Positions 43,140 to 50,889 of a stretch of 59,229 nt of DNA are shown piece after piece. The DNA is taken from contig CBFDCC010000014.1 of assembly GCA_965603205.1 (NCBI GenBank), positions 1 to 59,229 on the forward strand. The letters are read 5' to 3'. Within the stretch, counting starts at the first letter, position 1, and each line of letters begins with the position of its first letter. The DNA is from Temperatibacter sp965603205. Lineage in GTDB: Bacteria > Pseudomonadota > Alphaproteobacteria > Sphingomonadales > Kordiimonadaceae. A program made the position numbers and the translations under genes. The notes beneath the pieces are model-generated. The model did no database searches, was not told where the DNA came from, and worked only from the letters and a program-made list of their open reading frames with translations.

Positions 43140-43152
43140 AAGCCTTTTGCTT
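43140..43152 (-). promoter_or_regulatory. fla2 5' leader hairpin with AAAAG loop
   Basis: AAGC-AAAAG-GCTT on the minus strand, beginning about 13 bases after the -12 GC, at the predicted first base of the mRNA. Confidence 0.55.
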
Positions 43153-43164
43153 GTTCTTATAATC

Positions 43165-43179
43165 GCAAGAGCTGTGCCA
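43165..43179 (-). promoter_or_regulatory. Sigma-54 promoter of fla2
   Basis: TGGCAC-AGCTC-TTGC on the minus strand, a full -24/-12 match. Confidence 0.9.
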
Positions 43180-43232
43180 ATAGTTAAGTCACTGAATTTA
43201 TTGTATAAATAAGATAAATATATAAGTATTGA

Positions 43233-43255
43233 TGCCTTTAGGTACTATTTGCCTA
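43233..43255 (-). promoter_or_regulatory. Putative enhancer sites upstream of fla2
   Basis: TGCCTTTAGGTA and TTTGCCTA lie 55-75 bases above the sigma-54 promoter, sharing the TGCCT/TAGGCA half site with the other flagellin upstream regions. Confidence 0.4.
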
Positions 43256-43304
43256 TATAAGCTATTGAGGAAGGGAGTATATTTCCTACTGAAAAATACA
43301 AAAA

Positions 43305-43328
43305 AAAGAGGCCTCTAAAGGCCTCTTT
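43305..43328 (-). terminator. Rho-independent terminator of fla3
   Basis: AAAGAGGCCT (43305-43314) and AGGCCTCTTT (43319-43328) form a perfect 10-bp stem; on the minus strand a T-rich run follows. Confidence 0.9.
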
Positions 43329-43353
43329 GTGGTAACTTTTTTGTCGTTAAGTT

Positions 43354-44181
43354 TTAACGGAAGAGTGACATTACAGTCGATGGTGCCTGATTGGCGATCG
43401 ACAGAGCCTGTAAGCCAAGCTGTTGCTTCACTTGCAATGATTGCAAGTTCGCGCTTGTCTTAGCCATATCGGCGTCAACTAGGTTACCAATACCTGTTTC
43501 GATACTATCAGATAGCTTGCTAGCAAAATCTTTCTGTAGTGAAAGTCTTTTATGACCCGCACCCATAGCTGAAAGAGAAGTGTTCACATTAGAAATTGAG
43601 CTTTCAATGTGTTGAACTGCAGATGAAGCTAGAGCAGCAGTTGTAATTGCCTCAGTAGTTGAGAAAGTTACATTGCTACCACTAATGGATAAATCCTGTG
43701 CAGCGACTGAGATTGTGCTTGAGCCAGTATCATTAGTAATCGCAACGATAGCATCACCAGCATTTTCAACAGTGTTTTTACCGTTAAATGATGCTGTGCT
43801 TACGATAGATGAAATTTGATCGCGTAGCTGACCGAAGTCACTATTAAGTGACGCGCGGCTTGCAGTATCAAGGCCTGCATCTTTAGCGGCAACAGCCTTT
43901 TCTTTCATCTCAATTAAAAGATCAGAAACTGCTTCGCCAGCTGCGATGCCAACGTCAAGAGATGACATTGCATTATCAAGTGAACCTTTAACAGAATTAA
44001 TACCAGCAACGTTACCACGTAGCTTTTGAGCAATAGCAAAGACAGCTGAGTTGTCTTTAGCAGATGCTACCTTCATGCCTGTATTGATTTGATTTTGAAC
44101 CATTGTCATAGACTTGTTAGTCTTGTTAAGGTTCTGAAGGGCAGCGAATGCGCCCGCATTTGTGTTTACTGAAAAACCCAT
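43354..44181 (-). CDS. Flagellin (fla3)
   Basis: A 275-residue flagellin (GFSVNTNAGAFAALQNLNKT at the start, QALSIANQAPSTVMSLFR at the end). Over residues about 67-260 it is identical to fla1, while the first 35 residues and the extreme C-terminus differ. ATG 44181 follows TGGAG; the upstream frame lies in the leader. It has a full sigma-54 promoter (44272-44287), two leader hairpins and a terminator. It is the first flagellin after flaF-flbT on this strand. Confidence 0.97.
   Translation of the reverse strand: MGFSVNTNAGAFAALQNLNKTNKSMTMVQNQINTGMKVASAKDNSAVFAIAQKLRGNVAGINSVKGSLDNAMSSLDVGIAAGEAVSDLLIEMKEKAVAAKDAGLDTASRASLNSDFGQLRDQISSIVSTASFNGKNTVENAGDAIVAITNDTGSSTISVAAQDLSISGSNVTFSTTEAITTAALASSAVQHIESSISNVNTSLSAMGAGHKRLSLQKDFASKLSDSIETGIGNLVDADMAKTSANLQSLQVKQQLGLQALSIANQAPSTVMSLFR
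43403..43983 (-). repeat. 581-bp identical tract in fla3 (pair with 41213-41793)
   Basis: Second copy of the identical tract. Identity extends through synonymous positions, so it reflects recent gene conversion or duplication rather than selection on protein alone. Confidence 0.95.
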
Positions 44182-44224
44182 AGTATATCTCCATTCTGAG
44201 AGTTTGTTGTTTCTACAATATGTA

Positions 44225-44259
44225 TGGAACATTTTGTTCCAAAGACGCTTCTGCATCTT
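44225..44259 (-). promoter_or_regulatory. fla3 5' leader with two hairpins
   Basis: On the minus strand AAGATGC-AGAA-GCGTCTT (44259-44242, one G-T pair) starts at the predicted first base of the mRNA, followed directly by TGGAAC-AAAAT-GTTCCA (44241-44225). The second has the AAAAN loop seen in the other flagellin leaders. Confidence 0.65.
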
Positions 44260-44271
44260 GTAATAGTGATT

Positions 44272-44287
44272 AGCAATGAGCGTGCCA
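44272..44287 (-). promoter_or_regulatory. Sigma-54 promoter of fla3
   Basis: TGGCAC-GCTCA-TTGCT on the minus strand, a full -24/-12 match. Confidence 0.9.
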
Positions 44288-44406
44288 ATTTATATGATCT
44301 TGGTAAATATTATAATAACTATTTGAAATATATAGAATAAATTTATTGACTAAACAATTAGTAGCTTGTGTGGAGGTTGGGGCTTGCTGATATATACGGC
44401 ACAATC

Positions 44407-44454
44407 TGCCTACTAGTGGGAATTTATTGCCGTGTAGCGGGCAGTAATTGCCTG
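44407..44454 (-). promoter_or_regulatory. Putative enhancer sites upstream of fla3
   Basis: TGCCTAC (44407), TTGCC-N8-GGGCA (44427-44443) and TTGCCTG (44448) cluster 120-170 bases above the sigma-54 promoter. They share the half site found above the other flagellins. Confidence 0.45.
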
Positions 44455-44459
44455 ATATA

Positions 44460-44879
44460 TTAAATTGACGCACCAGTGAAGTTTGTGGTGCCCTCAGGCG
44501 AGGCTTCTTGTTTAGCCTTTACCATGTTCCGATGTTGATCGGCCAAGCCTTCCATGATCGTACGATTTATGCTTATTAAATCTTCCACAGATTCTTCTCC
44601 CCGCATTACCATTGATGAATGCTTTGATACCCATATGGCTAAGGAGATAATGCCAGCGCGTAACTCTTTGGGTAATTGATTACCCTCGATGCTGCAATCA
44701 GTAGAGAGTGTTGACCAAATGCGTCTATTCCAGTCAATAGCCTCTATAAGTTCTTTGTTATGGCGTGGCGCATCGATCACTTGTGTTAATGCTCTTGTTA
44801 CGTCTGTAAATAGGCGGTATTCAGTTTGCTGAGGCGTTTCAGAACCCGTTTGCGCTCGTTTGTAAGCATTATAAGACAT
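44460..44879 (-). CDS. flaF: Flagellar biosynthesis regulator FlaF
   Basis: A 139-residue cytoplasmic protein that in Caulobacter promotes flagellin synthesis and export, acting against FlbT. The FlaF pattern is clear: MSYNAYKRAQTGSETPQQTEYR at the start, then LFTDVTRALT and the aromatic core IDWNRRIWSTLSTDC and LPKELRAGIISLAIWVSKHSS. It lies 24 bases downstream of flbT on the same strand and close to three flagellin genes. Confidence 0.93.
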   Translation of the reverse strand: MSYNAYKRAQTGSETPQQTEYRLFTDVTRALTQVIDAPRHNKELIEAIDWNRRIWSTLSTDCSIEGNQLPKELRAGIISLAIWVSKHSSMVMRGEESVEDLISINRTIMEGLADQHRNMVKAKQEASPEGTTNFTGASI

Positions 44880-44903
44880 TTACTATAACTCTCTTATTCT
44901 ATC

Positions 44904-45299
44904 TCATTGGGAGAAGTTTAATCTATCACTTTCCCACTTTAGTAACTTTTTACTATGCATAAGCGCTTTGTAAAAGTTCTTATTCATTATCTCGCCACTG
45001 ATTTTTGCGCATAATTCTATGCCATCTGCATCTTGAATAACACCCATGAACTCAGTAATACGTATGACAAATTCCTCATAGTATTTTTGTTCGCTCGTGG
45101 GATCCATATACATAAGCATGATTGGGAAATATATACGTTTTGCAGGCGTATTCACTTCCTCTTCTTGCATAATGTCCTTTTCTCGTAATATAGAAGCCTT
45201 GTTATGTACGATTAAAGTGGACCTTCTATCACCATTTGCAACAACTGCGCCATTTATGACAAGTTTTTCATCTGGTTTTAATGATAATTTTAATGCCAT
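44904..45299 (-). CDS. flbT: Flagellin mRNA-binding post-transcriptional regulator FlbT
   Basis: A 131-residue protein of the FlbT family, which in Caulobacter acts on the 5' leader of flagellin mRNA to limit its translation and stability until the hook is complete. Family features: LKLSLKPDEKLVINGAVVAN, NKASILREKDIM, RIYFPIMLMYMDP and the C-terminal helix KNFYKALMHSKKLLKWE. It is first in the flbT-flaF unit. The leader hairpins before each flagellin in this window are plausible targets. Confidence 0.95.
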   Translation of the reverse strand: MALKLSLKPDEKLVINGAVVANGDRRSTLIVHNKASILREKDIMQEEEVNTPAKRIYFPIMLMYMDPTSEQKYYEEFVIRITEFMGVIQDADGIELCAKISGEIMNKNFYKALMHSKKLLKWESDRLNFSQ

Positions 45300-45356
45300 G
45301 CTGTGTATAGCTCCCTGAACATCTACTATTTATGTAGAATTTTCCTACTTATTTTA

Positions 45357-45403
45357 TCTACTAATATATAATATCTATTTTTAGCATATTATATATTAGT
45401 AGA
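45357..45403 (+). repeat. Perfect 18-bp inverted repeat between flbT and flmG
   Basis: TCTACTAATATATAATAT (45357-45374) and its exact reverse complement (45386-45403) are separated by 11 bases. The element lies in the divergent region, about 58 bases before the sigma-54 site of the glycosyltransferase gene. It could be an operator, an enhancer-binding site or a transcript hairpin. Confidence 0.9.
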
Positions 45404-45460
45404 CAATATAAGGCGTAACTTATTTTGTTTATTAGATTTAGTTCTTTTTTTAAAGGATTA

Positions 45461-45476
45461 TGGCAAGGAATTTGCT
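45461..45476 (+). promoter_or_regulatory. Near-consensus sigma-54 promoter of the FlmG-like gene
   Basis: TGGCAA-GGAAT-TTGCT differs from consensus at one -24 base (A for C) and lies 45 bases before the ATG at 45522. It suggests co-regulation with the flagellins. Confidence 0.6.
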
Positions 45477-45521
45477 ACTAATGTCATATTCTAAAATTGA
45501 TGAATACTACGGAGTTATATT

Positions 45522-47234
45522 ATGGGCCAAGAAAAAAAAACGAAGCAGATAAAATCATCTGCTGTGAAGGGGCATCGTTTAATTAAGAAAGCCAATAATT
45601 TATTTAAAAAAGGTGCTTTTGAAGAAGCTCTGCCTCTGTATAATCAAGCATTAGACCATCAGCCAGGTAATATTGAAGTAATGGCTACTATGGCAGACTG
45701 TTTAACCAGATTAGGTGTTCGAGATAAAGCTGTGCTGATGATGGAGCATGCGATCGTTCATTCTGAAGGTGAATTTAGCACTCGACAGGCAATTACTATG
45801 GGTAATCTTGCGAGGGATCTTGATATGTGGGATGCCTCGAGGAAATTTTATGGCATGGCGATTGAGATGTCTCCAGAACTTGACGAGCTTTATGTGAGTT
45901 ATGCTGATACTTTAATGAGAACTGAACAGTTCGATGAGGCAATAGATTTTTTACAAATGGCTCTTACTAAATTCCCACGTGCGTCAGGCTTGTGGAATGT
46001 TCTTGCTATATCAGTTGCACATCGAGATGGCGGACAAGCGGCTAGAGTGTTTTTTGAAGAAGCAATTAGGGTTGACCCTAAAAACTTAAATGCATTGCAT
46101 AATATTGCAATACACTGTGAAGACGTAAATGAGGCTATAGAGTTTGAACGTCAAGTACTTAAGATATCTCCTGATCATGTCGAAGCAAAAATGGGCTTAG
46201 CTAGTTATTTGAAGATGACTGGTAATCTAGAAGAGGGATGGCAATGTAATCGTGTCAGGCTTGATTCATCCAGAAATAAAATAGCTAAACAGGGTATTAT
46301 ATATGTTAGAAATGGCCTGGCGTGGGATGGGAAAGCTGACTTAACGGGCAAATCTATCTTTATTCAAAACGAGCAAGGTATCGGAGATGAAGTATTTTAT
46401 GGCGCTACTATGCAACATATCTATGATCAGGCTGAACAAGTATATATTGCGTGTGACAAGCGTTTAATCAGTCTATTTCAAAGAAGGTTTCCAAAAGCTA
46501 TTATTGGTTTCACATACGATAAAATGCATGCAAATTTCGTCTATAGACATTATCCGACACTAGAGAAGCATTTAACCGACAATAATATAGAACCAGATTA
46601 CTATACTCAGATGGCTACGCTGCCAGAATTTTTTTGGGGTGATAAAAATGCTCTGCCTAAATATGCTGGGGGATATCTAAAGGCTGATCCGGATAGAAGC
46701 GCACATTATAAAAAGATTATTGAGGGGCTAGGTCCGAATCTTAAAGTTGGTATAGCATGGCAGAGTGGCCATAGAAATGCTGCGAGAAATATTCACTATC
46801 TAGATTTAGAGGTTTTGGCTCCTTTATTTGAGGTTGAAGGGGTGGATTTCATAAAGCTGCAATATACTCAAGTTGATGATGAAATAGCAGCATTTGAAAA
46901 AAAGACGGGTCATAAAATTCATGCCATAGAGGATTTGGATCTGAAGGCTGATATTGAAGGTAATTTTGCCTTGATCGATAATTTGGACCTTGTCATTTCA
47001 CCTAGTATTTCACCTGCGATTTTCGCCATGACTTCTGGTTGTCCTGTTTTGGTGATGAGCCGTTGGCATTTATGGTGGACGTTAGGCGATAGAAAAAATA
47101 TTCCATTTTACGATGATGCGCAGGCTTTCTGTATTAAGAAATTTGGTGACTGGACAGACTTTATAGATGATATAAAAGTTGAATTGATTGCTAAGAGTGA
47201 GCAGAAAAAACAAGACAACTCTACCTCACAATAG
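45522..47234 (+). CDS. flmG: TPR-domain flagellin glycosyltransferase, FlmG-like
   Basis: A 570-residue protein. Residues about 20-230 are tetratricopeptide repeats (ANNLFKKGAFEEALPLYNQAL; LYVSYADTLMRTEQFDEAIDFL; NALHNIAIHCEDVNEAIEFER), and the C-terminal half is a GT-B-type glycosyltransferase resembling family 9/41 domains (KSIFIQNEQGIGDEVFYG; KVGIAWQSGHRNAARNIHYLDL; NFALIDNLDLVISPSISPAIFAMTSGCPVLVM). Caulobacter FlmG has this layout: TPRs bind flagellin and the C-terminal domain adds a sialic-acid-like sugar. Between flagellin genes and a legionaminic acid operon, with its own sigma-54-like promoter, flagellin glycosylation is the likely role. The function is inferred from architecture and context. 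Confidence 0.82.
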   Translation: MGQEKKTKQIKSSAVKGHRLIKKANNLFKKGAFEEALPLYNQALDHQPGNIEVMATMADCLTRLGVRDKAVLMMEHAIVHSEGEFSTRQAITMGNLARDLDMWDASRKFYGMAIEMSPELDELYVSYADTLMRTEQFDEAIDFLQMALTKFPRASGLWNVLAISVAHRDGGQAARVFFEEAIRVDPKNLNALHNIAIHCEDVNEAIEFERQVLKISPDHVEAKMGLASYLKMTGNLEEGWQCNRVRLDSSRNKIAKQGIIYVRNGLAWDGKADLTGKSIFIQNEQGIGDEVFYGATMQHIYDQAEQVYIACDKRLISLFQRRFPKAIIGFTYDKMHANFVYRHYPTLEKHLTDNNIEPDYYTQMATLPEFFWGDKNALPKYAGGYLKADPDRSAHYKKIIEGLGPNLKVGIAWQSGHRNAARNIHYLDLEVLAPLFEVEGVDFIKLQYTQVDDEIAAFEKKTGHKIHAIEDLDLKADIEGNFALIDNLDLVISPSISPAIFAMTSGCPVLVMSRWHLWWTLGDRKNIPFYDDAQAFCIKKFGDWTDFIDDIKVELIAKSEQKKQDNSTSQ

Positions 47235-47281
47235 TATTATAATATTTGGTTACTATTGTGAAATCTAACAGGGTGTTTTTA

Positions 47282-47326
47282 CTGTGCATCAGTAGCTCAT
47301 ACATCATGATATAATTTGATGCACAG
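47282..47326 (+). terminator. Inverted repeat between convergent flmG and legionaminate genes
   Basis: CTGTGCATCA (47282-47291) and TGATGCACAG (47317-47326) are perfect arms around a 25-base loop, between the two convergent stops. It may be a bidirectional terminator; the loop is long and the T-run weak. Confidence 0.5.
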
Positions 47327-47334
47327 ATTTTACA

Positions 47335-48384
47335 TTAAAATTGCTTGTAATAGTCTTTTTGTGCCTGCTTGAAATCGGGCATCATACCCACATCCATCCA
47401 ATATTCATGAATAGGAAATGACGAAACTGTTTTCTTATCAGAGATAGCGGCCTTTAATAGATCAGGCATGTCCATACGCCCATCTTGTGGAATATACTGT
47501 AAAATATTTTGATCAAGTACATAGATGCCCGCATTAACAAAATAATGATGCTCTGGTTTTTCAACAATATCATTAATGATATTACCGTCTAATTCCATAA
47601 CGCCATAGGGAATACGAGAAGTGTAGCGGCGACTACCAACAGTTGCTGTGGCATTTTGTCTTTCATGGAATTTTAATAGCCCAGGGAAATCGACCTTGGT
47701 TAAGATATCACCATTCATCATAATGATAGGTAGGTCAGACATACCCTCAGGTAATAACGATAGAGCACCACCTGTGCCTAGGGGGTCTTCCTCATAGATA
47801 TAGTCAATAGAAACGTCCCAATCACTACCATCGCCAAAATGATCTTGAATCATCTCTGGCATATAGTGGGTAGAGATATAAAAACGATGAAAACCAGCTT
47901 GTATAAAATTATCTAAGATCGTTTCAAGGATTGGCTTATCACCTATTTGAAGCATAGGCTTTGGGCATTCGTTGGTGAGCGGCGCTAAACGCGTGCCAAA
48001 ACCACCAGCCATCAGGAAAACAGGATTATCAAATCGTATTTCTTGCGATAAAGATCGCAGTGTTTCTATGCCGACAACTTTGTGGGCGTCATCAATTATT
48101 GGTAATGAAATGATTCCATTTCTATTCATGCGTTTCAGTAGCTCAGCTCTGCTGTCACCAGGAGTGCCAAATTGAGGTTGCGCATTCATGATATCCGCTG
48201 TTTTTGATTCCATTGGTAACATTTTCAGCAAAGCACGACGAATATCACCATCGGATAGAGTGCCTAAAAGGCGCCCATCACCGTCTGTAACGAGTGCAAT
48301 ACGCATTGCACCTGCATCAATCACGGCCATTGCAGCTGATACACTCATATCCTTGGATATGCAGACATCTCTCCAACTTGGCAT
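47335..48384 (-). CDS. CBS-domain sugar-1-phosphate nucleotidyltransferase (PtmE-like), legionaminic acid pathway
   Basis: A 349-residue fusion: two N-terminal CBS domains (DMSVSAAMAVIDAGAMRIALV; DGDGRLLGTLSDGDIRRALL; NGIISLPIIDDAHKVVGIETL) followed by a nucleotidyltransferase with the signature MAGGFGTRLAPLTNECPKPML and the metal motif MNGDILTKVDF. This architecture matches PtmE, which makes GDP-glucosamine for legionaminic acid in Campylobacter. It is the last gene of the leg operon. The GDP-linked donor is inferred from that parallel; the sugar specificity is not proved. CBS domains suggest control by nucleotides. Confidence 0.82.
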   Translation of the reverse strand: MPSWRDVCISKDMSVSAAMAVIDAGAMRIALVTDGDGRLLGTLSDGDIRRALLKMLPMESKTADIMNAQPQFGTPGDSRAELLKRMNRNGIISLPIIDDAHKVVGIETLRSLSQEIRFDNPVFLMAGGFGTRLAPLTNECPKPMLQIGDKPILETILDNFIQAGFHRFYISTHYMPEMIQDHFGDGSDWDVSIDYIYEEDPLGTGGALSLLPEGMSDLPIIMMNGDILTKVDFPGLLKFHERQNATATVGSRRYTSRIPYGVMELDGNIINDIVEKPEHHYFVNAGIYVLDQNILQYIPQDGRMDMPDLLKAAISDKKTVSSFPIHEYWMDVGMMPDFKQAQKDYYKQF

Positions 48385-48450
48385 AAATCTTATCCTTTAT
48401 TCGTCATAGCATTTGCTAGGTTAACGTTCTCATTGCAAGCAATAGGCCAT

Positions 48451-49152
48451 TTAATCATTTTCAAGCAATAGCATAGCACGTGCGATAGCTAGATCTTGTG
48501 GGGTGTCAATGTCAATGGATAATGGGCTATCATTTATTACTGCACCAAAGTTACCAAATAAGATACCTTGGCTGTTATCAGGCAATAATGACGGCCTATA
48601 GGCATAAACAACCCCGTCGAGTGCATGGACTGTTGTTAGGGCTTGGCGTGGCAGCCACGGATTGGCGTCATCTATATAGGGTTTTGGTATAGGTCCAGAC
48701 ACATCCCACATACGCTCGATCGGTTCATCAATTTCTTTGAAGGTAGCAACACTGTCATAGCCATTTTCCTCAAGGCTATCAATTATTTTTTCAAGGAGGG
48801 CCGCTTCTCTAAATGGACTAGTGCATTGCAATACTACAATTATATCACAATTTTCATTCTCATCTTTTAGTCTATTGTATAAATCGCGCAAAGTATCACT
48901 TACAAGCGCTGTATCGGTTGCCAACTCGTCTGCGCGGTCATAAACCTCCGCGTGACAGTCTATCGCAGATTTTTTTATATCTGCGTCATCCGTAGAAACG
49001 ATCACACGATCGATATAGTCACAGGCGATGGCTTGCTCAATAGGCCAGGCAATCAATGGCTTATTACCTAAGTCAGCTATATTTTTGCCGATGATGCCTT
49101 TGCTGCCGCCACGTGCGGGAATAACGGCTATGATACGTTTACCATTTATCAT
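48451..49152 (-). CDS. legF: CMP-legionaminate (acylneuraminate) cytidylyltransferase LegF
   Basis: Activates the nonulosonic acid as a CMP-sugar for transfer. Its 233 residues have the cytidylyltransferase fingerprint IPARGGSKGIIGKNI, the VIVSTDD motif, LQCTSPFR and the conserved DGVVYA and SIDIDTPQDLA near the end. The neighbours LegB, LegC, LegG, LegI and LegH indicate legionaminic acid rather than neuraminic or pseudaminic acid as substrate. Its start overlaps the legH stop by 4 bases. Confidence 0.9.
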   Translation of the reverse strand: MINGKRIIAVIPARGGSKGIIGKNIADLGNKPLIAWPIEQAIACDYIDRVIVSTDDADIKKSAIDCHAEVYDRADELATDTALVSDTLRDLYNRLKDENENCDIIVVLQCTSPFREAALLEKIIDSLEENGYDSVATFKEIDEPIERMWDVSGPIPKPYIDDANPWLPRQALTTVHALDGVVYAYRPSLLPDNSQGILFGNFGAVINDSPLSIDIDTPQDLAIARAMLLLEND

Positions 49153-49796
49153 GCGCTGCCCTTTATAGCTTTTGCTGGCACACCACCAACCTTGCTGTTA
49201 TTAGCCAGATCTTTAATGACACATGAACCCGCAGCTATAACACTATTGTCGCCGATATTTATTGCCTGAATAACAGTTGAACCTGCGCCGATAAAACACA
49301 TTTGGCCAATTTTTACTTCGCCACATAATTTTGCCCCTGTGGCAATATGGGAATCGGTGCCCACTTCACAGTGATGCTCGACAATAGCGCCGCTATTAAT
49401 AATTGAATTATTACCCACGACGCTGCATGTCTGAATGATAGCACCTGCCATAATCTGTGCGCCCACACCAATAGTTGCATGCGGGGATATGATAGAGCAG
49501 GGGTGAATGATACTGGGGAAATCATAGCCAAGCTCAGTGTATTTTTTAATTAAGTCGATGCGAAGGGTACTAGCTGGCATAAAACCAATGCCCATTACTA
49601 AGTCTACTTTGCTCGGCGGATATTGATTAAGTATGTCATCACTGCCTAAGACTGAAACGCCATCTAGTACCACCGTGTCTGCAGTAATGTTTTTGTCAGT
49701 GAAACCAGCTATAGAATATCCTGCTTGAAGTGCGGCATCAGCAACGACAGCAGCGTGGCCGCTGGCTCCAATGATTATGACAGGCTTATTGGTCAT
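49149..49796 (-). CDS. legH: N-acetyltransferase of the NeuD/PglD/LegH family
   Basis: Likely acetylates the amino group of the 4-amino sugar in legionaminic acid synthesis. About 215 residues: an N-terminal nucleotide-sugar-binding Rossmann-like part (IIIGASGHAAVVADAALQ) and a C-terminal left-handed beta-helix made of hexapeptide repeats (IGVGAQIMAGAIIQTC; NSIINSGAIVEHHCEVG; IATGAKLCGEVKIG; NSVIAAGSCVIKD). His in VEHHCEVG is the expected catalytic base position. ATG 49796 (MTNKPV) overlaps the legI stop by 11 bases; the longer frame is inside legI. Confidence 0.87.
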   Translation of the reverse strand: MTNKPVIIIGASGHAAVVADAALQAGYSIAGFTDKNITADTVVLDGVSVLGSDDILNQYPPSKVDLVMGIGFMPASTLRIDLIKKYTELGYDFPSIIHPCSIISPHATIGVGAQIMAGAIIQTCSVVGNNSIINSGAIVEHHCEVGTDSHIATGAKLCGEVKIGQMCFIGAGSTVIQAINIGDNSVIAAGSCVIKDLANNSKVGGVPAKAIKGSA

Positions 49797-50889
49797 TATT
49801 AAAATCCTTAACAATCATGCTTTCACCCTGAATATAATCTTTAGAGGATTTTTTCCCAATAATATCCCAATAATCAATTGGTGAGATGCCAGATGCTGGG
49901 CGCATAATAGCTAAATTATCAGATGTTATAACTTGTCCCTTAGATATGCTAGTCGCCGCGTGCAAGCTTTTGCGCGCAACAGAAGCAGTGTTGGCTTCAC
50001 CAGCCTGCGGGGCTTTAATGTCGTTGCCAAGGGCTAGCTCTATCTCGCGGATTGCAAGGGTCATAGCTTTTAATTCATATGGCTCTAATGATGCTTTATG
50101 ATCTGGGCCAGGCAGGGAGCGATCTAAGGTGAAATGTTTTTCAATGATAGATGCGCCGCGCGCTACGGCAGCGATAGGCACTGTGATGCCCATGCTGTGA
50201 TCAGAATAGCCAACCTTTAGACCAAATGTATCGCGCATAGTGTCCATGGCTTTTAAATTAATGCTATCCACTGGCGCAGGATATTCGCTCGTGCAATGTA
50301 GTAATGTCACACGTTCTTTTAGTAATGCCTTGCCTTGGTCAGATGTGTAGGCTGCATGAAATTCTGCGCGGCTTGGGGTCGTACGGTTCCCCATGTAACC
50401 AAAAGCAATAACACCTAGTGCTTCTTCAATGTCCTTAAGCGTTGACATGCCTGTTGATAGGATAATCGGGCGACCATACCGCGCATGCCGTAATATAGAT
50501 GGTGCATTGGTAATCTCACCAGATGGTATTTTGAAAAATGGTAAATTCATATCCTCGGCTAGAAATGTCAGGCTAGGGTCATCAAAGGAGGTGGAAAAGA
50601 AAGTAATGCCCGCAACATCGCATTCTGCCTTCAGCATATGATGCTGCTCATGTGAAAGCTCTAGTTTTTTAAGCATTTCATATTGATTTTCATCGCTACC
50701 AGTTTGTTGCTGCTGATAATCGGCTTTGGCGGCATTCTTAGTGACGAGATGGTCAGCAGAGAATGTTTGAAATTTTACCGTATCGACGCCAGCTTCAGCC
50801 GCAGCGTGAATAAGGGCCTTAGCTCGTTCCATGCAGCCATTGTGATTAACGCCAGCTTCCGCGATGATGTAGGTAGAATTATGAGACAT
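49786..50889 (-). CDS. legI: N,N'-diacetyllegionaminate synthase (NeuB family) LegI
   Basis: Condenses the 6-deoxy-mannosamine derivative with phosphoenolpyruvate to form the nine-carbon acid. About 367 residues: the NeuB barrel with AEAGVNHNG, TVKFQTFS, FFKIPSGEITN, STGMSTLKDIE, HCTSEYPAP, VGYSDHSMGI and EKHFTLDRSLPGPDH, and a C-terminal antifreeze-like SAF domain (VARKSLHAATSISKGQVI). ATG 50889 has GGAGG five bases upstream and overlaps the legG stop by 11 bases. Family members also make neuraminic and pseudaminic acids; operon context decides for legionaminate. Confidence 0.92.
   Translation of the reverse strand: MSHNSTYIIAEAGVNHNGCMERAKALIHAAAEAGVDTVKFQTFSADHLVTKNAAKADYQQQQTGSDENQYEMLKKLELSHEQHHMLKAECDVAGITFFSTSFDDPSLTFLAEDMNLPFFKIPSGEITNAPSILRHARYGRPIILSTGMSTLKDIEEALGVIAFGYMGNRTTPSRAEFHAAYTSDQGKALLKERVTLLHCTSEYPAPVDSINLKAMDTMRDTFGLKVGYSDHSMGITVPIAAVARGASIIEKHFTLDRSLPGPDHKASLEPYELKAMTLAIREIELALGNDIKAPQAGEANTASVARKSLHAATSISKGQVITSDNLAIMRPASGISPIDYWDIIGKKSSKDYIQGESMIVKDFNNDQ

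Noticed and set aside
41164..44181. CRISPR-like or other spaced repeat array
   Set aside because: The repeated DNA is coding sequence of paralogous flagellins, with no short regular repeats and no cas genes in the window.
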